Shown here in pieces: positions 10,182-18,720 of a DNA stretch of 64,000 nt. The notes beneath the pieces were generated by a model. The model worked only from the letters and a program-made list of their open reading frames with translations, did not search any database and was not told the origin of the DNA. Both the position numbers and the translations under genes were made by a program. This DNA is from Aquisphaera insulae (lineage in GTDB: Bacteria; Planctomycetota; Planctomycetia; Isosphaerales; Isosphaeraceae). The stretch spans positions 1 to 64,000 of the forward strand of contig NZ_JAALJH010000046.1 of NCBI RefSeq assembly GCF_011064615.1, given 5' to 3'. The stretch's first letter is position 1. Each line of letters begins with the position of its first letter.

Positions 10182-11858
10182 TTGGACGCCTCCGACGACG
10201 AGCTCGACCCGCCTCGTCGGGCTCCGGCCCCGCAATCCGAGCCGATGCCCGGCATGCCCCAGTCCCGGAACAACGCCGGCGGCTTCGCGTTCGCCGTGGA
10301 CGACTGGACCAGGCTCGACCGGTTCCTGGTCCTCGGCGTCGAGGGGGGGAGCTATTACGCGACCGAGCGGCGGTTGACGGCCGAGAACGCGGAGGCCGTC
10401 CGGCGCTGCCTGCACGCGGACGGCCCGCGCACCGTGGCGCGGATCGTCGCGATCAGCGAGGAGGGGCGGGCGCTCAAGAACGACCCGGCGATCCTCGCCC
10501 TCGCCATGGCCGCGGGTGCGGCCAGCCCCGCCACGAGGGCCCTGGCGCTCGCGGCCCTGCCACGGGTCTGCCGGACCGGGACGCACCTGTTCCGGTTCGC
10601 CGACGCGATCGGGACGTTCCGGGGCTGGGGACGCGCCCTGCGCCGGGCGGTGGGCGACTGGTATACCGCGAAGGCGCCGCGGGAGCTCGCCCATCAGCTC
10701 GGCAAGTATCAGAGTCGCGGCGGCTGGTCGCACCAGGATTTGCTCCGCCTGTGCCACGTCAGGGCGACGGGGTCGTCGAACGCGGCCCTGCGGTGGGCGG
10801 TCGGCAAGGGGCTCGAGCCGGGCCCCGAGGACGCCTCGTCCCCGCTCGCGATCCTCGCGGGATACGAGGCCGCGAAGCGGGCGGCCGCGCCGGGAGAGGT
10901 GATCCGGCTGGTCCGCAAATACGGCCTGCCACGAGAGTGCGTCCCGACCCGATGGCTGACGGATCCGGGCGTCTGGGAGGCTCTCCTGGTGACGATGCCC
11001 CTGGCCGCGCTCGTCCGCAATCTCGCGACCATGACGCGCCTCGGCCTGCTGACGCCGGGCTCGACCGCGGCGGCACGAGTCGTCTCGGCGCTCGATGATC
11101 CGGAGGGGCTCGCGCGTTCCCGCCTCCACCCGATCGCCCTCCTCGCCGCCCTGAGGACCTACGCCTCGGGACGCGGCGCGCGTGGGCAAGGCGTCTGGAC
11201 GCCCGTCCCCGAGATCGTCGATGCGCTGGACGGGGCCTTCTACGCGGCCTTCCGCAACGCGGAGCCGACCCGCAGGCGCTGGCTCCTGGCCCTGGACGTC
11301 TCGGGGAGCATGGCGTGGGGTGCGATCGCGGGGATCCCCGGCCTGTCGGCCCGCGATGCCGCGGCGGCGATGGCCCTCGTCACGGCGGCGACCGAGGCGG
11401 ATCATCACGTCATCGGCTTCACCGGCCGAGGGTTCTCCGCCTCCTCCGCCGGCGGCTCGCGGTATCGCGCCGGCGCCGGCCATGGAGGGGTCGAGCCGCT
11501 GTCGATCGGCCCGGATCGACGATTGGACGACGCGATCAGGATCGTCAGCGACCTGCCCATGGGGCCGACCGACTGTTCGCTGCCGATGCTCTACGCGCTG
11601 GAGCGGAAGCTCGCCGCGGACGTCTTCGTCGTCTACACGGACAGCGAGACCTGGCACGGCGCCATCCACCCGGTCGAGGCACTGCGGCGATACCGGGACC
11701 GCACGGGCATCGCGGCGAAGCTGATCGTGGTGGGCATGGTGTCTTCCGGGTTCACCATCGCCGATCCGGACGACGCCGGGATGATGGATGTGGTCGGGTT
11801 CGACGCGGCCGTCCCGCAGTTGATCGGCCTCTTCGCCGGCCCCGAGGGGGGGACCTGA
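10182..11858 (+). CDS. Ro60-like TROVE domain RNA-binding protein (Rsr type)
   Basis: A 558-aa Ro60 relative. The TROVE domain opens at NNAGGFAFAVDDWTRLDRFLVLGVEGGSYYA (about 29-59) and continues as helical repeats to about residue 350. The C-terminal von Willebrand A-like domain has the MIDAS motif DVSGSM (about 372), then DCSLPMLYALERKL and VVYTDSETWHG. Bacterial Ro60 proteins bind Y RNAs and take part in RNA surveillance and ribosomal RNA decay or maturation under stress. Its divergent neighbour is an RtcR-like activator, the arrangement of RNA-repair operons, but no RtcB ligase or RtcA cyclase lies in the window. The start is a TTG; an in-frame ATG at 10245 would drop 21 residues but cut into the conserved APQSEP-type N-terminus. 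Confidence 0.9.
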   Translation: MDASDDELDPPRRAPAPQSEPMPGMPQSRNNAGGFAFAVDDWTRLDRFLVLGVEGGSYYATERRLTAENAEAVRRCLHADGPRTVARIVAISEEGRALKNDPAILALAMAAGAASPATRALALAALPRVCRTGTHLFRFADAIGTFRGWGRALRRAVGDWYTAKAPRELAHQLGKYQSRGGWSHQDLLRLCHVRATGSSNAALRWAVGKGLEPGPEDASSPLAILAGYEAAKRAAAPGEVIRLVRKYGLPRECVPTRWLTDPGVWEALLVTMPLAALVRNLATMTRLGLLTPGSTAAARVVSALDDPEGLARSRLHPIALLAALRTYASGRGARGQGVWTPVPEIVDALDGAFYAAFRNAEPTRRRWLLALDVSGSMAWGAIAGIPGLSARDAAAAMALVTAATEADHHVIGFTGRGFSASSAGGSRYRAGAGHGGVEPLSIGPDRRLDDAIRIVSDLPMGPTDCSLPMLYALERKLAADVFVVYTDSETWHGAIHPVEALRRYRDRTGIAAKLIVVGMVSSGFTIADPDDAGMMDVVGFDAAVPQLIGLFAGPEGGT

Positions 11859-11976
11859 CGGCGGGCGAGGCGGTCGATGACGTCGACTTGGGCCGAAAAT
11901 CCTTGACCGGGCGGCGGCCGTGCCGGATGGTGAAGCCCGCGGCTTCATCCCGCTCGTTGTCCGATAGGATGGAAAC

Positions 11977-13239
11977 ATGTTGATGATTGTTCGATCGTGT
12001 CGCGTCGCGATGCTGGTGGCCCTGATCCTGCCGGCGGCCCCGGGCCGCCCGGCGGTCGCGCAGGACGCGGCCGGGGGGGCGGACGTGCGGCCCAACATGG
12101 TGGGGGCGTATGGCCCCTGGCTCTCCGGGAAGGTGCTGGGCGACGGCCCGGCGCGGCTCTCGTTCCGGACGGGGCGGTGGAAGTCGCTCGACGAGTGGCG
12201 GGCCGTGGCGCGGGAGCGGGCCTGGGAGCGGATTGCGCCGGTGGACCAGGGGGGCAGGCCCGAGGTCCGGGTCGAGTCGACGCGGGAATTCGAGGGCCTG
12301 CACGTCGAGCGGCTGTCGTGGCAGCTCCCCGGCGGGGGGCCGCGGACCGAGGCCGTCTTCCTGAAGCCGGCCGGCGCATCCGGGCCGCTGCCGGCGATCC
12401 TGGGGCTCCACGATCACGGCGGGAACAAGTTCCTGGGCTGGCGGAAGATCGCCAGGGCCGGCGACGCGCCGACCCGGACGGTGGCGACCCACCAGGACGA
12501 GTACTACGGGGGCGTCGCCTGGGCCAACGAGATCGCCAAACGCGGCTACGCGGTCCTCGTCCACGACACCTTCCCGTTCGCGAGCCGACGCGTCCGCGTG
12601 GCCGACGTCCCGCCCCGGATCCGCGAGGAGGGGATCGACCCCGAGCCCGACGACGCGGAGGGCATCAAGCGCTACAACAAGTTCGCCGGCGCCCACGAGG
12701 ACATCATGGAGAAGTCCCTGATCAGCGCGGGGACCACCTGGCCCGGCGCCTACGTCGTCGAGGACCAGCGGGCCCTGGACGTCCTCTGCGCCCGCCCCGA
12801 GGTCGACTCGAGACGCGTCGGCTGCGCCGGGCTCTCCGGCGGCGGGATGCGCACCGTCTTCCTGGCCGGCCTCGACGACCGGATCGCCTGCTGCGTCGCC
12901 GTCGGCTTCATGACCACCTGGCGGGATTTCCTCCTCGACAAGTGCCATACGCACACCTGGATGGCCTACGTCCCGCTCCTGCCCCGCGACCTGGACTTCC
13001 CCGAGATCCTGGCCCTGCGGGCCCCCCGGCCCACCATGGTCCTGAACTGCAACGAGGACGGGCTCTACACCCTGCCCGAGATGCATCGCGCCGACGACAT
13101 CCTCCGCGAGACCTTCGCGAAGGGGGGCGCGGCCGCCGCCTACCGCTGCAACTTCTACGGCGGCGGCCACAAGTTCGACCGGGAGATGCAGAAGGATGCG
13201 TTCGCCTGGTTTGATGAACATCTGAAGGCGAAGCAATGA
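11977..13239 (+). CDS. Secreted alpha/beta-hydrolase (acetyl xylan esterase / dienelactone hydrolase-like)
   Basis: A 420-aa exported esterase-like protein. A signal peptide covers about residues 1-28 (MLVALILPAAPGRPAVAQ). The hydrolase core has the oxyanion region LGLHDHGGNKF, the nucleophile elbow GCAGLSGGGMRT (GLSGG, Ser near 287) and a late His in YGGGHKFDREM. The pattern VEDQRALDVLCARPEVD before the elbow is typical of the large planctomycete family related to cephalosporin-C deacetylase/acetyl xylan esterase. Natural ester substrate unknown. It stands alone downstream of the Ro60 gene with its own ATG and GGA-rich leader. Confidence 0.8.
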   Translation: MLMIVRSCRVAMLVALILPAAPGRPAVAQDAAGGADVRPNMVGAYGPWLSGKVLGDGPARLSFRTGRWKSLDEWRAVARERAWERIAPVDQGGRPEVRVESTREFEGLHVERLSWQLPGGGPRTEAVFLKPAGASGPLPAILGLHDHGGNKFLGWRKIARAGDAPTRTVATHQDEYYGGVAWANEIAKRGYAVLVHDTFPFASRRVRVADVPPRIREEGIDPEPDDAEGIKRYNKFAGAHEDIMEKSLISAGTTWPGAYVVEDQRALDVLCARPEVDSRRVGCAGLSGGGMRTVFLAGLDDRIACCVAVGFMTTWRDFLLDKCHTHTWMAYVPLLPRDLDFPEILALRAPRPTMVLNCNEDGLYTLPEMHRADDILRETFAKGGAAAAYRCNFYGGGHKFDREMQKDAFAWFDEHLKAKQ

Positions 13240-13344
13240 TCTCGGCCGGTCGCCATGTCTGCCCCCGCCCCCTCTCGAGCACCGGAGGCTCTCCTTGGCA
13301 AGGTTTGCCAGGCCTGGTCGTGTGCACCGGGAGGGGGCCCTGCC

Positions 13345-13614
13345 ATGGCGACCATGAACATCTCGCTGCCGGACCAGATGAAGGCCTTTGTGGAGTCCCA
13401 GGCCCGCAAGGAGGGGTTCGGGACGGTTAGCGAATATCTGCGCTCCGTCATCCGGGAGGTGCAGAAGCGGGAAGACAGGCAGGCGCTCGAGACACGGCTC
13501 AGGGAGGGGATCGAGGGCGGTCCGTCCGCCGCGCCTCTGACCGCCGGGGAGTGGGACGACATCGAGCGGGAAGGGCTTGAGAAGGCCGCCGCGAGGCGAC
13601 GACGGAAGGCATGA
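13345..13614 (+). CDS. ParD-family antitoxin (ribbon-helix-helix)
   Basis: An 89-aa antitoxin. MATMNISLPDQMKAFVESQ is the ParD N-terminal ribbon-helix-helix, followed by YLRSVIREVQKREDRQALETRLREGIE and a charged C-terminal tail that would wrap a ParE toxin. The start follows a GGGAGGGGGC ribosome site. The stop overlaps the ATG of a parE remnant in ATGA (13611-13614). The intact antitoxin next to a broken toxin suggests a decayed module kept as an orphan antitoxin. Confidence 0.85.
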   Translation: MATMNISLPDQMKAFVESQARKEGFGTVSEYLRSVIREVQKREDRQALETRLREGIEGGPSAAPLTAGEWDDIEREGLEKAAARRRRKA

Positions 13615-13756
13615 GCGTCATTCGCCTGCGAGCCGGGGCGCGATGGGACCTGGTGGAAGCGTCCCAAATGGCTGGGAGGCAGGGCGTGGGGCGTTTGACA
13701 GGTGGCACCAAGCTGCAGTGGGGTGGCCGTGGTGGAAGCGCAGCGACACCACCGTG
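13611..13756 (+). pseudogene. Truncated ParE toxin, cut by a palindromic repeat
   Basis: The frame starts in an ATGA overlap with parD and reads MSVIRLRAGARWDLVEA, a normal ParE opening. At 13661, after VEA, it enters repeat DNA and stops after 48 codons. A normal ParE is about 95-105 residues, so nearly the whole RNase-fold core is missing. On the far side of the repeat, CTTGTGGAAGCGGTCGCC near 13890 recalls the coding sequence at the break (TGGTGGAAGCG), which would fit insertion with a short duplication, but no clean remainder of the toxin could be followed. Confidence 0.7.
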
Positions 13757-13883
13757 AGGCAAGCGGTCACGCCGGTCGGACTTTGCTCCGGGGACGAGGC
13801 GGTCCCGTGGTGTTCCACCACGGCCACCCGGAGCCCCTGCGCGGCGGCCAGGAGTGTCCAGAACCCCCCTCAGGATTTGGGAC
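13661..13883. mobile_element. Non-coding palindromic element (MITE/BIME-like) inside parE
   Basis: The element is bounded by inverted GTCCCAAAT (13661-13669) and ATTTGGGAC (13875-13883). Inside, a paired REP core runs from GGGTGGCCGTGGTGG (13721) to CCACCACGGCCACCC (ending 13829). Its right half (about 13830-13890), read in reverse, matches the left half of the repeat at 37.55 kb. It codes for nothing and must be moved by an enzyme supplied elsewhere; the RAYT at 21.2 kb is the natural candidate for the REP core. Confidence 0.65.
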
Positions 13884-14072
13884 GGTCCCAACCTTGTGGA
13901 AGCGGTCGCCTAACTGGCGGCGAACCGCGGGCATGGGACGCGTGTCGGGTCCGAGGATGTCATCGGGGCCGGCTCCGCTCGGGGGCCCGGCTGGTGTGAT
14001 AGCCGCCGTCGTCCCGGCCGGAGCCGACCCGCGTCTCCCCTTCTTCGGTCATGTCAGAGAACGGAGCTGCGA

Positions 14073-14540
14073 ATGGCGGCCTCCTGCCCGGAATGCGGTG
14101 CGGCGCTCCCCGAGGGCGGGGCGTGCATCGACCATTTCCACGCCCTGCTCCTGCTGGAGTACGAAGTGCTCGCCGACCCGAGCGTGGCTTCCGGCGGCCG
14201 AGGCGAGGTCGCCCACTTCCATGCCGTCAGCTCCTATGTCCTGCAGCATCCGGAGGGGATGAACTACACCGCCGAGGCGGTCGTGGGCCTGCGGCGCAGC
14301 CTGGCGGACCACCTGGCCGGGAGGATAACCCTGGCGGAGCAGCGGTCCCGGGTCCGCCGCGCCGCTGACGGGGCCACCCGGGTCACCCGCCGTGCGGGGG
14401 ACGAGGTGACGCGATGGCACGTCGCCTCGTGGCCGATGACCGTGACGGACGTGCTTTCCGGTGGCGTCGAAGGCTACTGCGCGCGGGTCGCGAGATGGGC
14501 GGAGTCGATCCTCCGCACGCTGGACGAGGCAGGCGCCTGA
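14073..14540 (+). CDS. DUF5946-like protein with N-terminal zinc-ribbon motif
   Basis: A 155-aa soluble protein. The N-terminus has CPECGAALPEGGAC (5-18), a CPxCG-type half zinc ribbon, then HFHALLLLEYEVL and AHFHAVSSYVLQHPEGM, the conserved features I associate with DUF5946. Function unknown. GGAG lies 7 bp before the ATG. It stands alone. Confidence 0.6.
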   Translation: MAASCPECGAALPEGGACIDHFHALLLLEYEVLADPSVASGGRGEVAHFHAVSSYVLQHPEGMNYTAEAVVGLRRSLADHLAGRITLAEQRSRVRRAADGATRVTRRAGDEVTRWHVASWPMTVTDVLSGGVEGYCARVARWAESILRTLDEAGA

Positions 14541-14877
14541 TTCGACACCCGGGACGGACCTCCACGTCAGCGATCAAGGAGCGGCTGAACTCGAGCGCCG
14601 AACGCCTGGATTGCGCCCGAACGAATTCGCTTCCCCCCTTACCAAGGGGGGATACAGGGGGGTGAGTTCGATCGCCTCGGCCGGCACGATCCACCCCCTC
14701 CAACTCCCCCTTTGTAAGGGGGAGAGCCCGAGTAGCTTCCCCTGCGTGGGTCTGCATTCCGAGCCCCGTCGGGACGAGAGCCTGGTCTTCCGTCTCGCCA
14801 GCGCCATCCGGGTGTGTATGCCAGGCTTTCGTGAGGCGCTCTCGCTCCCTGATCGCCGACGTCGAGGGCCTCGGCCT
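14541..14877. other. Intergenic stretch, 337 bp
   Basis: It separates two genes that point toward each other. Apart from the palindromic repeat at 14625-14731 nothing was recognised. Confidence 0.5.
14625..14731. repeat. 107-bp palindromic repeat, copy 1
   Basis: CCCCCCTTACCAAGGGGGG and CTCCCCCTTTGTAAGGGGGA form the outer pair of a long imperfect inverted repeat. A second copy of exactly the same length lies at 50352-50458 and differs at few positions. It lies between convergent genes, where it could act as a bidirectional transcription terminator. Confidence 0.75.
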
Positions 14878-15636
14878 TCAGACCACGCTCACCTGGAACG
14901 GCTCCACCTCGCGGCCGGTGTAGATCGTGAACCCCAGGCACTGGGCCTGGTCGTCCGCGTACTCGACCTCCTCCTCGACGTTGAGGAACTCGCGGAAGGT
15001 CTGGCCGGTGGCGTCATCGGTCGTGTCGCGGTGGTAGTCCCAGACGAGGTAGTCGGCGTGCCGGAGCTCGTCCTTCTGGACCGAGCCGTCGCCGTCCCGG
15101 TCGTCCAGGATCGTCACCTCGCAGCGGTACGGATCGCGGACGTCGTCGACCCGCCAGTAGGTCGGCTGCTTGTCCTCGTCGATCGGGTTGCCGTCCCGAT
15201 CGGCGAGGATCTTGAACACGCCCTCCTCGTCGGCGAGGACGTCGAGGAAATTGTTCTCCTCGGCGAACCGCCAGCCGAAGTCCATGTAGGGGCGGAGCAC
15301 CTGGAACCGGTGCCCGAGCTCGTGGGGCGACTCCTCGTCGGGGATCAGCCGGAGCTTGAGCCGGACCGGCTGGCCCTGCCCGACGGCCGCCACCGCCTTC
15401 AGGTTGTAATCGGTGTGGAAGAACGTCCGGTCGCCGATCCGGGTCTCCCAGGCCCAGATCGACTCCACGTAGAACTTCAGGCCGGAGAGGTCGGCCTCGT
15501 AGTTGACGGCCACGGACCAGCCCACCTTGGCCTGGAGCGGGTTGTGCACCTTCAGCTCCTGGGCGGTCAGGTCCCGCTTGTTCCGCCCGGTGAGCATCTC
15601 GAACAGGGTCCGGCCCTTGCCATTGGCGGAGCTCAT
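14878..15636 (-). CDS. Conserved hypothetical protein, partner of the Ser/Gly-rich membrane protein
   Basis: A 252-aa cytoplasmic protein of unknown family. It contains aromatic strand patterns (LKFYVESIWAWETRIGDRTFFHTDY at about 52-76) and an acidic stretch LDDRDGDGSVQKDEL (about 187-201) that looks like a single EF-hand-type calcium loop (DRDGDGSVQKDE). A second loop-like segment, DRDGNPIDEDKQ, lies before it. It starts 3 bp after the stop of the upstream membrane-protein gene, so the two are one operon and probably act together at the membrane. Confidence 0.55.
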   Translation of the reverse strand: MSSANGKGRTLFEMLTGRNKRDLTAQELKVHNPLQAKVGWSVAVNYEADLSGLKFYVESIWAWETRIGDRTFFHTDYNLKAVAAVGQGQPVRLKLRLIPDEESPHELGHRFQVLRPYMDFGWRFAEENNFLDVLADEEGVFKILADRDGNPIDEDKQPTYWRVDDVRDPYRCEVTILDDRDGDGSVQKDELRHADYLVWDYHRDTTDDATGQTFREFLNVEEEVEYADDQAQCLGFTIYTGREVEPFQVSVV

Positions 15637-15639
15637 CGA

Positions 15640-16746
15640 TCACTTCCCCCAGCGGACGTTGAAGAACACGTAGACGAGGGCGACCACGCCGCAGAGGGCG
15701 GAGAGCCACAGGATCACGCTCCCGCCGCCCGAGCCGTCGCGGCCGCGGGGCGCGGCCGGGGAGTAGGTCGCGGCCACGGGGACCGGCTCCGGCATGGCCG
15801 TGGGGTTGTAGGCCGCTTCCACGTAGCCCTGGTCGTACTGGTCGGTCGGATCGGAGGCGAACTCCGGGTCCACGTAGTTGGCGTCGCGGGGCACCCGCTG
15901 GGCTTCCAGGGCCGCCAGCCGGCGCTGGACCTCGGCGTCGCGGGCGGCGTCCGCATAGGCCTCGGCGCTCAGGCGGGCCTGGTTGTGGTAGAGCCACTGG
16001 GCCCGGCGTTCGGCGTTCCACTCCATCATCATCCACCAGAACCCGGTGGAGTACGGCCCGATCCCGTAGCCGACGGGACGGCCCCAGTAGTAGTCGTAAG
16101 GATGAGCATAATGGTACACCGTCACGTGCCGGACGAATCGATCCTGGCGGACGTCGGGCTGGATGTAGCTCGAGGGCCGCTCGCGAAGCTGCGTGACGGC
16201 CGGCGACGACGCGTCCACCTTGACGGACCGCCCCCCGATCACGGCCTCGCTCCGGGGCGGGGCCGTCGCCTGCTGGGTGGCGACGTATGCCTGGCGGCTC
16301 TCCTCCCGCCGCTGGGCCTGGGCCTTGGTGCTGATGCCGCCGGTCGCGGTCGCCGGCCGGGAGCTCGACGAGTTCCCCACCGTCGCGGAGCGGGAGCCCG
16401 TCGTGGCGCTTCCGCCGGGCTTCGAGGAACTGCCGCCGCCGCCGGACGACGACGAAGGCGAGGCGGAAGGCTTGCTGCCGCCGAACATCGACCCGCCCGA
16501 GGACGTCCCGGTCGCGGCCTTCCCGCCGGACGAGGAGCTCGGCGGCTTGCTGCTGCTCGTGCTCGGCTTGCTGCCGCCGAACATCGACCCGCCCGAGGAC
16601 CGGCTCGACCCGCCCGAGGACCGACTCGACCCGCCCGACGGCCGGCTCGATCCGGAGCTACGCCCCTTCTGGGCCAGGGCCGAAGTCGAGAACGAGACGA
16701 GGAACGCCAGGGCGATCGCCCCGACGAGTCGTTTCGATACCCGCAT
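15640..16746 (-). CDS. Exported Ser/Gly-rich membrane-anchored protein
   Basis: A 368-aa protein. Residues 1-25 are a signal peptide (LVGAIALAFLVSFSTSALAQ). Residues about 26-150 are low complexity, with repeats of GGSSRSS and two copies of GGSMFGGSKPS. A Tyr-rich segment (VTVYHYAHPYDYYWGRPVGYG) and a coiled helix rich in Ala/Arg follow. A C-terminal membrane helix (VILWLSALCGVVALVYVFF) ends in a short basic tail. This layout suggests a surface or periplasmic protein anchored at its C-terminus. Start at 16746 is favoured by GGAGAGAC upstream and by the signal peptide. First gene of a two-gene operon. Confidence 0.65.
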   Translation of the reverse strand: MRVSKRLVGAIALAFLVSFSTSALAQKGRSSGSSRPSGGSSRSSGGSSRSSGGSMFGGSKPSTSSSKPPSSSSGGKAATGTSSGGSMFGGSKPSASPSSSSGGGGSSSKPGGSATTGSRSATVGNSSSSRPATATGGISTKAQAQRREESRQAYVATQQATAPPRSEAVIGGRSVKVDASSPAVTQLRERPSSYIQPDVRQDRFVRHVTVYHYAHPYDYYWGRPVGYGIGPYSTGFWWMMMEWNAERRAQWLYHNQARLSAEAYADAARDAEVQRRLAALEAQRVPRDANYVDPEFASDPTDQYDQGYVEAAYNPTAMPEPVPVAATYSPAAPRGRDGSGGGSVILWLSALCGVVALVYVFFNVRWGK

Positions 16747-16978
16747 CTGAAGTCTCTCCGATCGTGGTTGAACCTGACGGTCCATCTTTCATCCATCGAG
16801 CCATGCTGTCGGCCATGGTCGGCGCCAACTTGCAGAGAGTATTCTCCATTTCGCCGCACTTATTTGAAGTGGGGCGGTGGAATGGGCTCCGGCGTTTCCC
16901 GGCCCGGGGTGATCCCGGATAATGGGGCGGGCGGCGTGGTCGGGTTCGAGACTCAACGGGACGAAGGGGCCGGCGCTC

Positions 16979-17827
16979 ATGATTGGGGACGAGGGCACGG
17001 CCTATGCTTGCGGCTCGATCGGGATCGGTCGATGGTACTGGGTCGTCTGGGCGAGCGAGGCGGACGCCCGGGCCATGGCCCCCGCGCTGGCCAGCGGGTA
17101 TGAGAAGTCGTCGGGGGCGGCCGAGGCGAAGGCGGTCGAGGCCGCCGGCCCGCACTCGAAGCGGCTGCCGGCCCGATGGGCGACCGGTTACAAGCGTGGT
17201 GGCGATCCGGCGAAGGCCTCCGGCCCGAAGCCGAAGAGCCGCCTGAGCCGGCCCGTCGGCGGCCTCGCGAAGGGGAAGCGAGGCGGCCCAGCCTCCTCGC
17301 CGCCCCGCCTGGCCTTCCTGTACGCCGCGGCCGAGAGCGACCGGCCCGAGGAGCGCGGCGAGGTCGTGGTCGTGAGGCACCGGATCGTCCGGCAGACCGC
17401 CGGGAAGATCCACATCGACCGCGACCCGTTCCGCGAGGACGAATGGCGGGGCCGGGACGGGGACGGGGATGGCCCCTCGCCCCCTGCGGACGCCCCGAAG
17501 CCGCGGACGCTGGCCGTCGACCGCGAGACGCTGCGCCGCGAGGGGCGGTTCGATCATCGCGGCCTGTCCTTCTACGCCAGCGAGGACGCCGGCATCCGGG
17601 GCGTCCATGCGGAGCTGACGGCCCGTCATGGCTGGTGCGCCGCGCTCGGCGTGAAGTTCCCGTGCTCGGTGCAGTCCATCAAGGCCGCCTACCGCCGCCT
17701 CGCCCGCAAGACCCACCCGGACGCCGGCGGCGACCCGTCCGCGTTCCGGGCCCTGGAACGCGCCTACCGCGAGGCCCTCGCCTACTTCTCCGCGACCGAC
17801 GAGCCGGCGGGGCCGGATCGGGGATGA
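16979..17827 (+). CDS. J-domain (DnaJ-like) protein
   Basis: A 282-aa protein whose C-terminal 60 residues form a J-domain: CAALGVKFPCSVQSIKAAYRRLARKTHPDAGGD, with the essential HPD at about 246-248. The preceding part is basic and low complexity (KPKSRLSRPVGGLAKGKRGG), after a small N-terminal domain with GRWYWVVWASEADA. A J-domain at the C-terminus rather than the N-terminus is the arrangement of many type III co-chaperones, which pass clients to DnaK. The client-binding part is not recognised. The ATG at 16979 is preferred over 16922 because AAGGGG precedes it. Confidence 0.75.
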   Translation: MIGDEGTAYACGSIGIGRWYWVVWASEADARAMAPALASGYEKSSGAAEAKAVEAAGPHSKRLPARWATGYKRGGDPAKASGPKPKSRLSRPVGGLAKGKRGGPASSPPRLAFLYAAAESDRPEERGEVVVVRHRIVRQTAGKIHIDRDPFREDEWRGRDGDGDGPSPPADAPKPRTLAVDRETLRREGRFDHRGLSFYASEDAGIRGVHAELTARHGWCAALGVKFPCSVQSIKAAYRRLARKTHPDAGGDPSAFRALERAYREALAYFSATDEPAGPDRG

Positions 17828-17869
17828 GGGCGTCCGTTCGAGCCGGCTCGTGCTCTGCCAGGGCTAAAG

Positions 17870-18155
17870 TCAATACCGTTCAACGAAGGCTCGTCTCGTC
17901 TCGCATCGCGAAGGCGGAACGTGAACATCCTGGCAGGCAAGGAGTGTCTCCGGGTGGCCGTGGTGGAACACCACGGGACCGCCGTGGCCTCCAGGCGAAG
18001 CCCGTTGGGCGCAACGGCTTGCCGCACCGTGGTGTTCCACCACGGCCACCCAGCCTCAGCTCGGAGCCGACGTGACGTTGACCTCGGTCTCGTACCATCG
18101 CGGTTCGAGACCCTGCCGAAGCCCGTGTGCCCCTACCCTTCGTTGAACGGTATTG
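17870..18155. mobile_element. 286-bp MITE with 19-bp terminal inverted repeats
   Basis: The left end CAATACCGTTCAACGAAGG (17870-17888) is the exact reverse complement of the right end (18137-18155). GGGCTAAAGT occurs immediately outside both ends in direct orientation (17860-17869 and 18156-18165), as a 10-bp target duplication would. The centre holds a paired REP core (17952-18051). The segment 17952-18155 is repeated at 37612-37815 with the same length and about seven differences. Since GGGGCTAAA also follows the right end of that second copy, the direct repeat could be preferred target sequence or part of the element. Confidence 0.75.
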
Positions 18156-18255
18156 GGGCTAAAGTGGCATCGACCTCGCAAGATCGCTGGCCTCGCATGA
18201 ACTGCGGGCGCCCGACCTCCTCGGCCCGAGGTGAGGGAGAGAAGGGTCGTAGGAG

Positions 18256-18340
18256 TCAGGGGTTGGGAACGATGGAGAGGGCTCGTCCATCGTCCGTGCG
18301 GTAGACGCTGAAATCTCGCTGGTCGAGGGGGAAAGACGAC
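18256..18340 (-). pseudogene. C-terminal remnant of a VapC (PIN) toxin
   Basis: Directly after the antitoxin stop the minus strand reads PLDQRDFSVYRT then RALSIVPNP and a stop (28 codons, no start). LDxRDFxxYR with a hydrophobic xxIxP ending is the usual C-terminus of VapC-type PIN toxins. The rest of the toxin, about 100 residues with the acidic active site, has been deleted up to the antitoxin gene. The MITE at 17870-18155 lies about 100 bp beyond. Confidence 0.6.
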
Positions 18341-18344
18341 CCGC

Positions 18345-18584
18345 TTACTCACCTCCGAAGCCTTCCATGTGGGCGGGATTCGTCGCGAGGTCGCTGGGAC
18401 CTCCCTTGAGCGTGCCGATGAGCCCGGCCTTGCTCAGGACATCGAACGCGGTCGGCTCCGCGTCCGAGTGCGCGTCGTTGGTGGAAAGCTCGTCGAGCAC
18501 GGTGACACGGACGCGGTGCCCGGCCAATTCTCGAGCATGGCGGGTGACCTCTTCCCACGTCCCTTCGATGATTCTCTGCTCCAT
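18345..18584 (-). CDS. Small VapB-like antitoxin, now without its toxin
   Basis: A 79-aa protein opening with RIIEGTWEEVTRHARELAGHRVRVTVLDE, a pattern of small antitoxins paired with PIN toxins in cyanobacteria and planctomycetes. The second half is variable and acidic. Immediately downstream only the C-terminal end of the PIN partner remains. It may persist as an orphan antitoxin or be decaying. Confidence 0.6.
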   Translation of the reverse strand: MEQRIIEGTWEEVTRHARELAGHRVRVTVLDELSTNDAHSDAEPTAFDVLSKAGLIGTLKGGPSDLATNPAHMEGFGGE

Positions 18585-18720
18585 CGCCGCACCTCCTCGG
18601 TTTCACCGTCGCCTGAGTCTACCACAACTCCCGGTGCCCTATCCGCTCCTCCTCGAGGCAGCGGCCGGACGCTCCGGGCCGCGTGCCGGGCCGGGCCAGG
18701 CCGGGCCGTGCCGGCTCGGC

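Noticed and set aside
11860..11976. Search for RtcB/RtcA or a Y RNA gene downstream of Ro60
   Set aside because: The next gene is an unrelated esterase and the gap shows no strong structure, so only the upstream leader remains a candidate.
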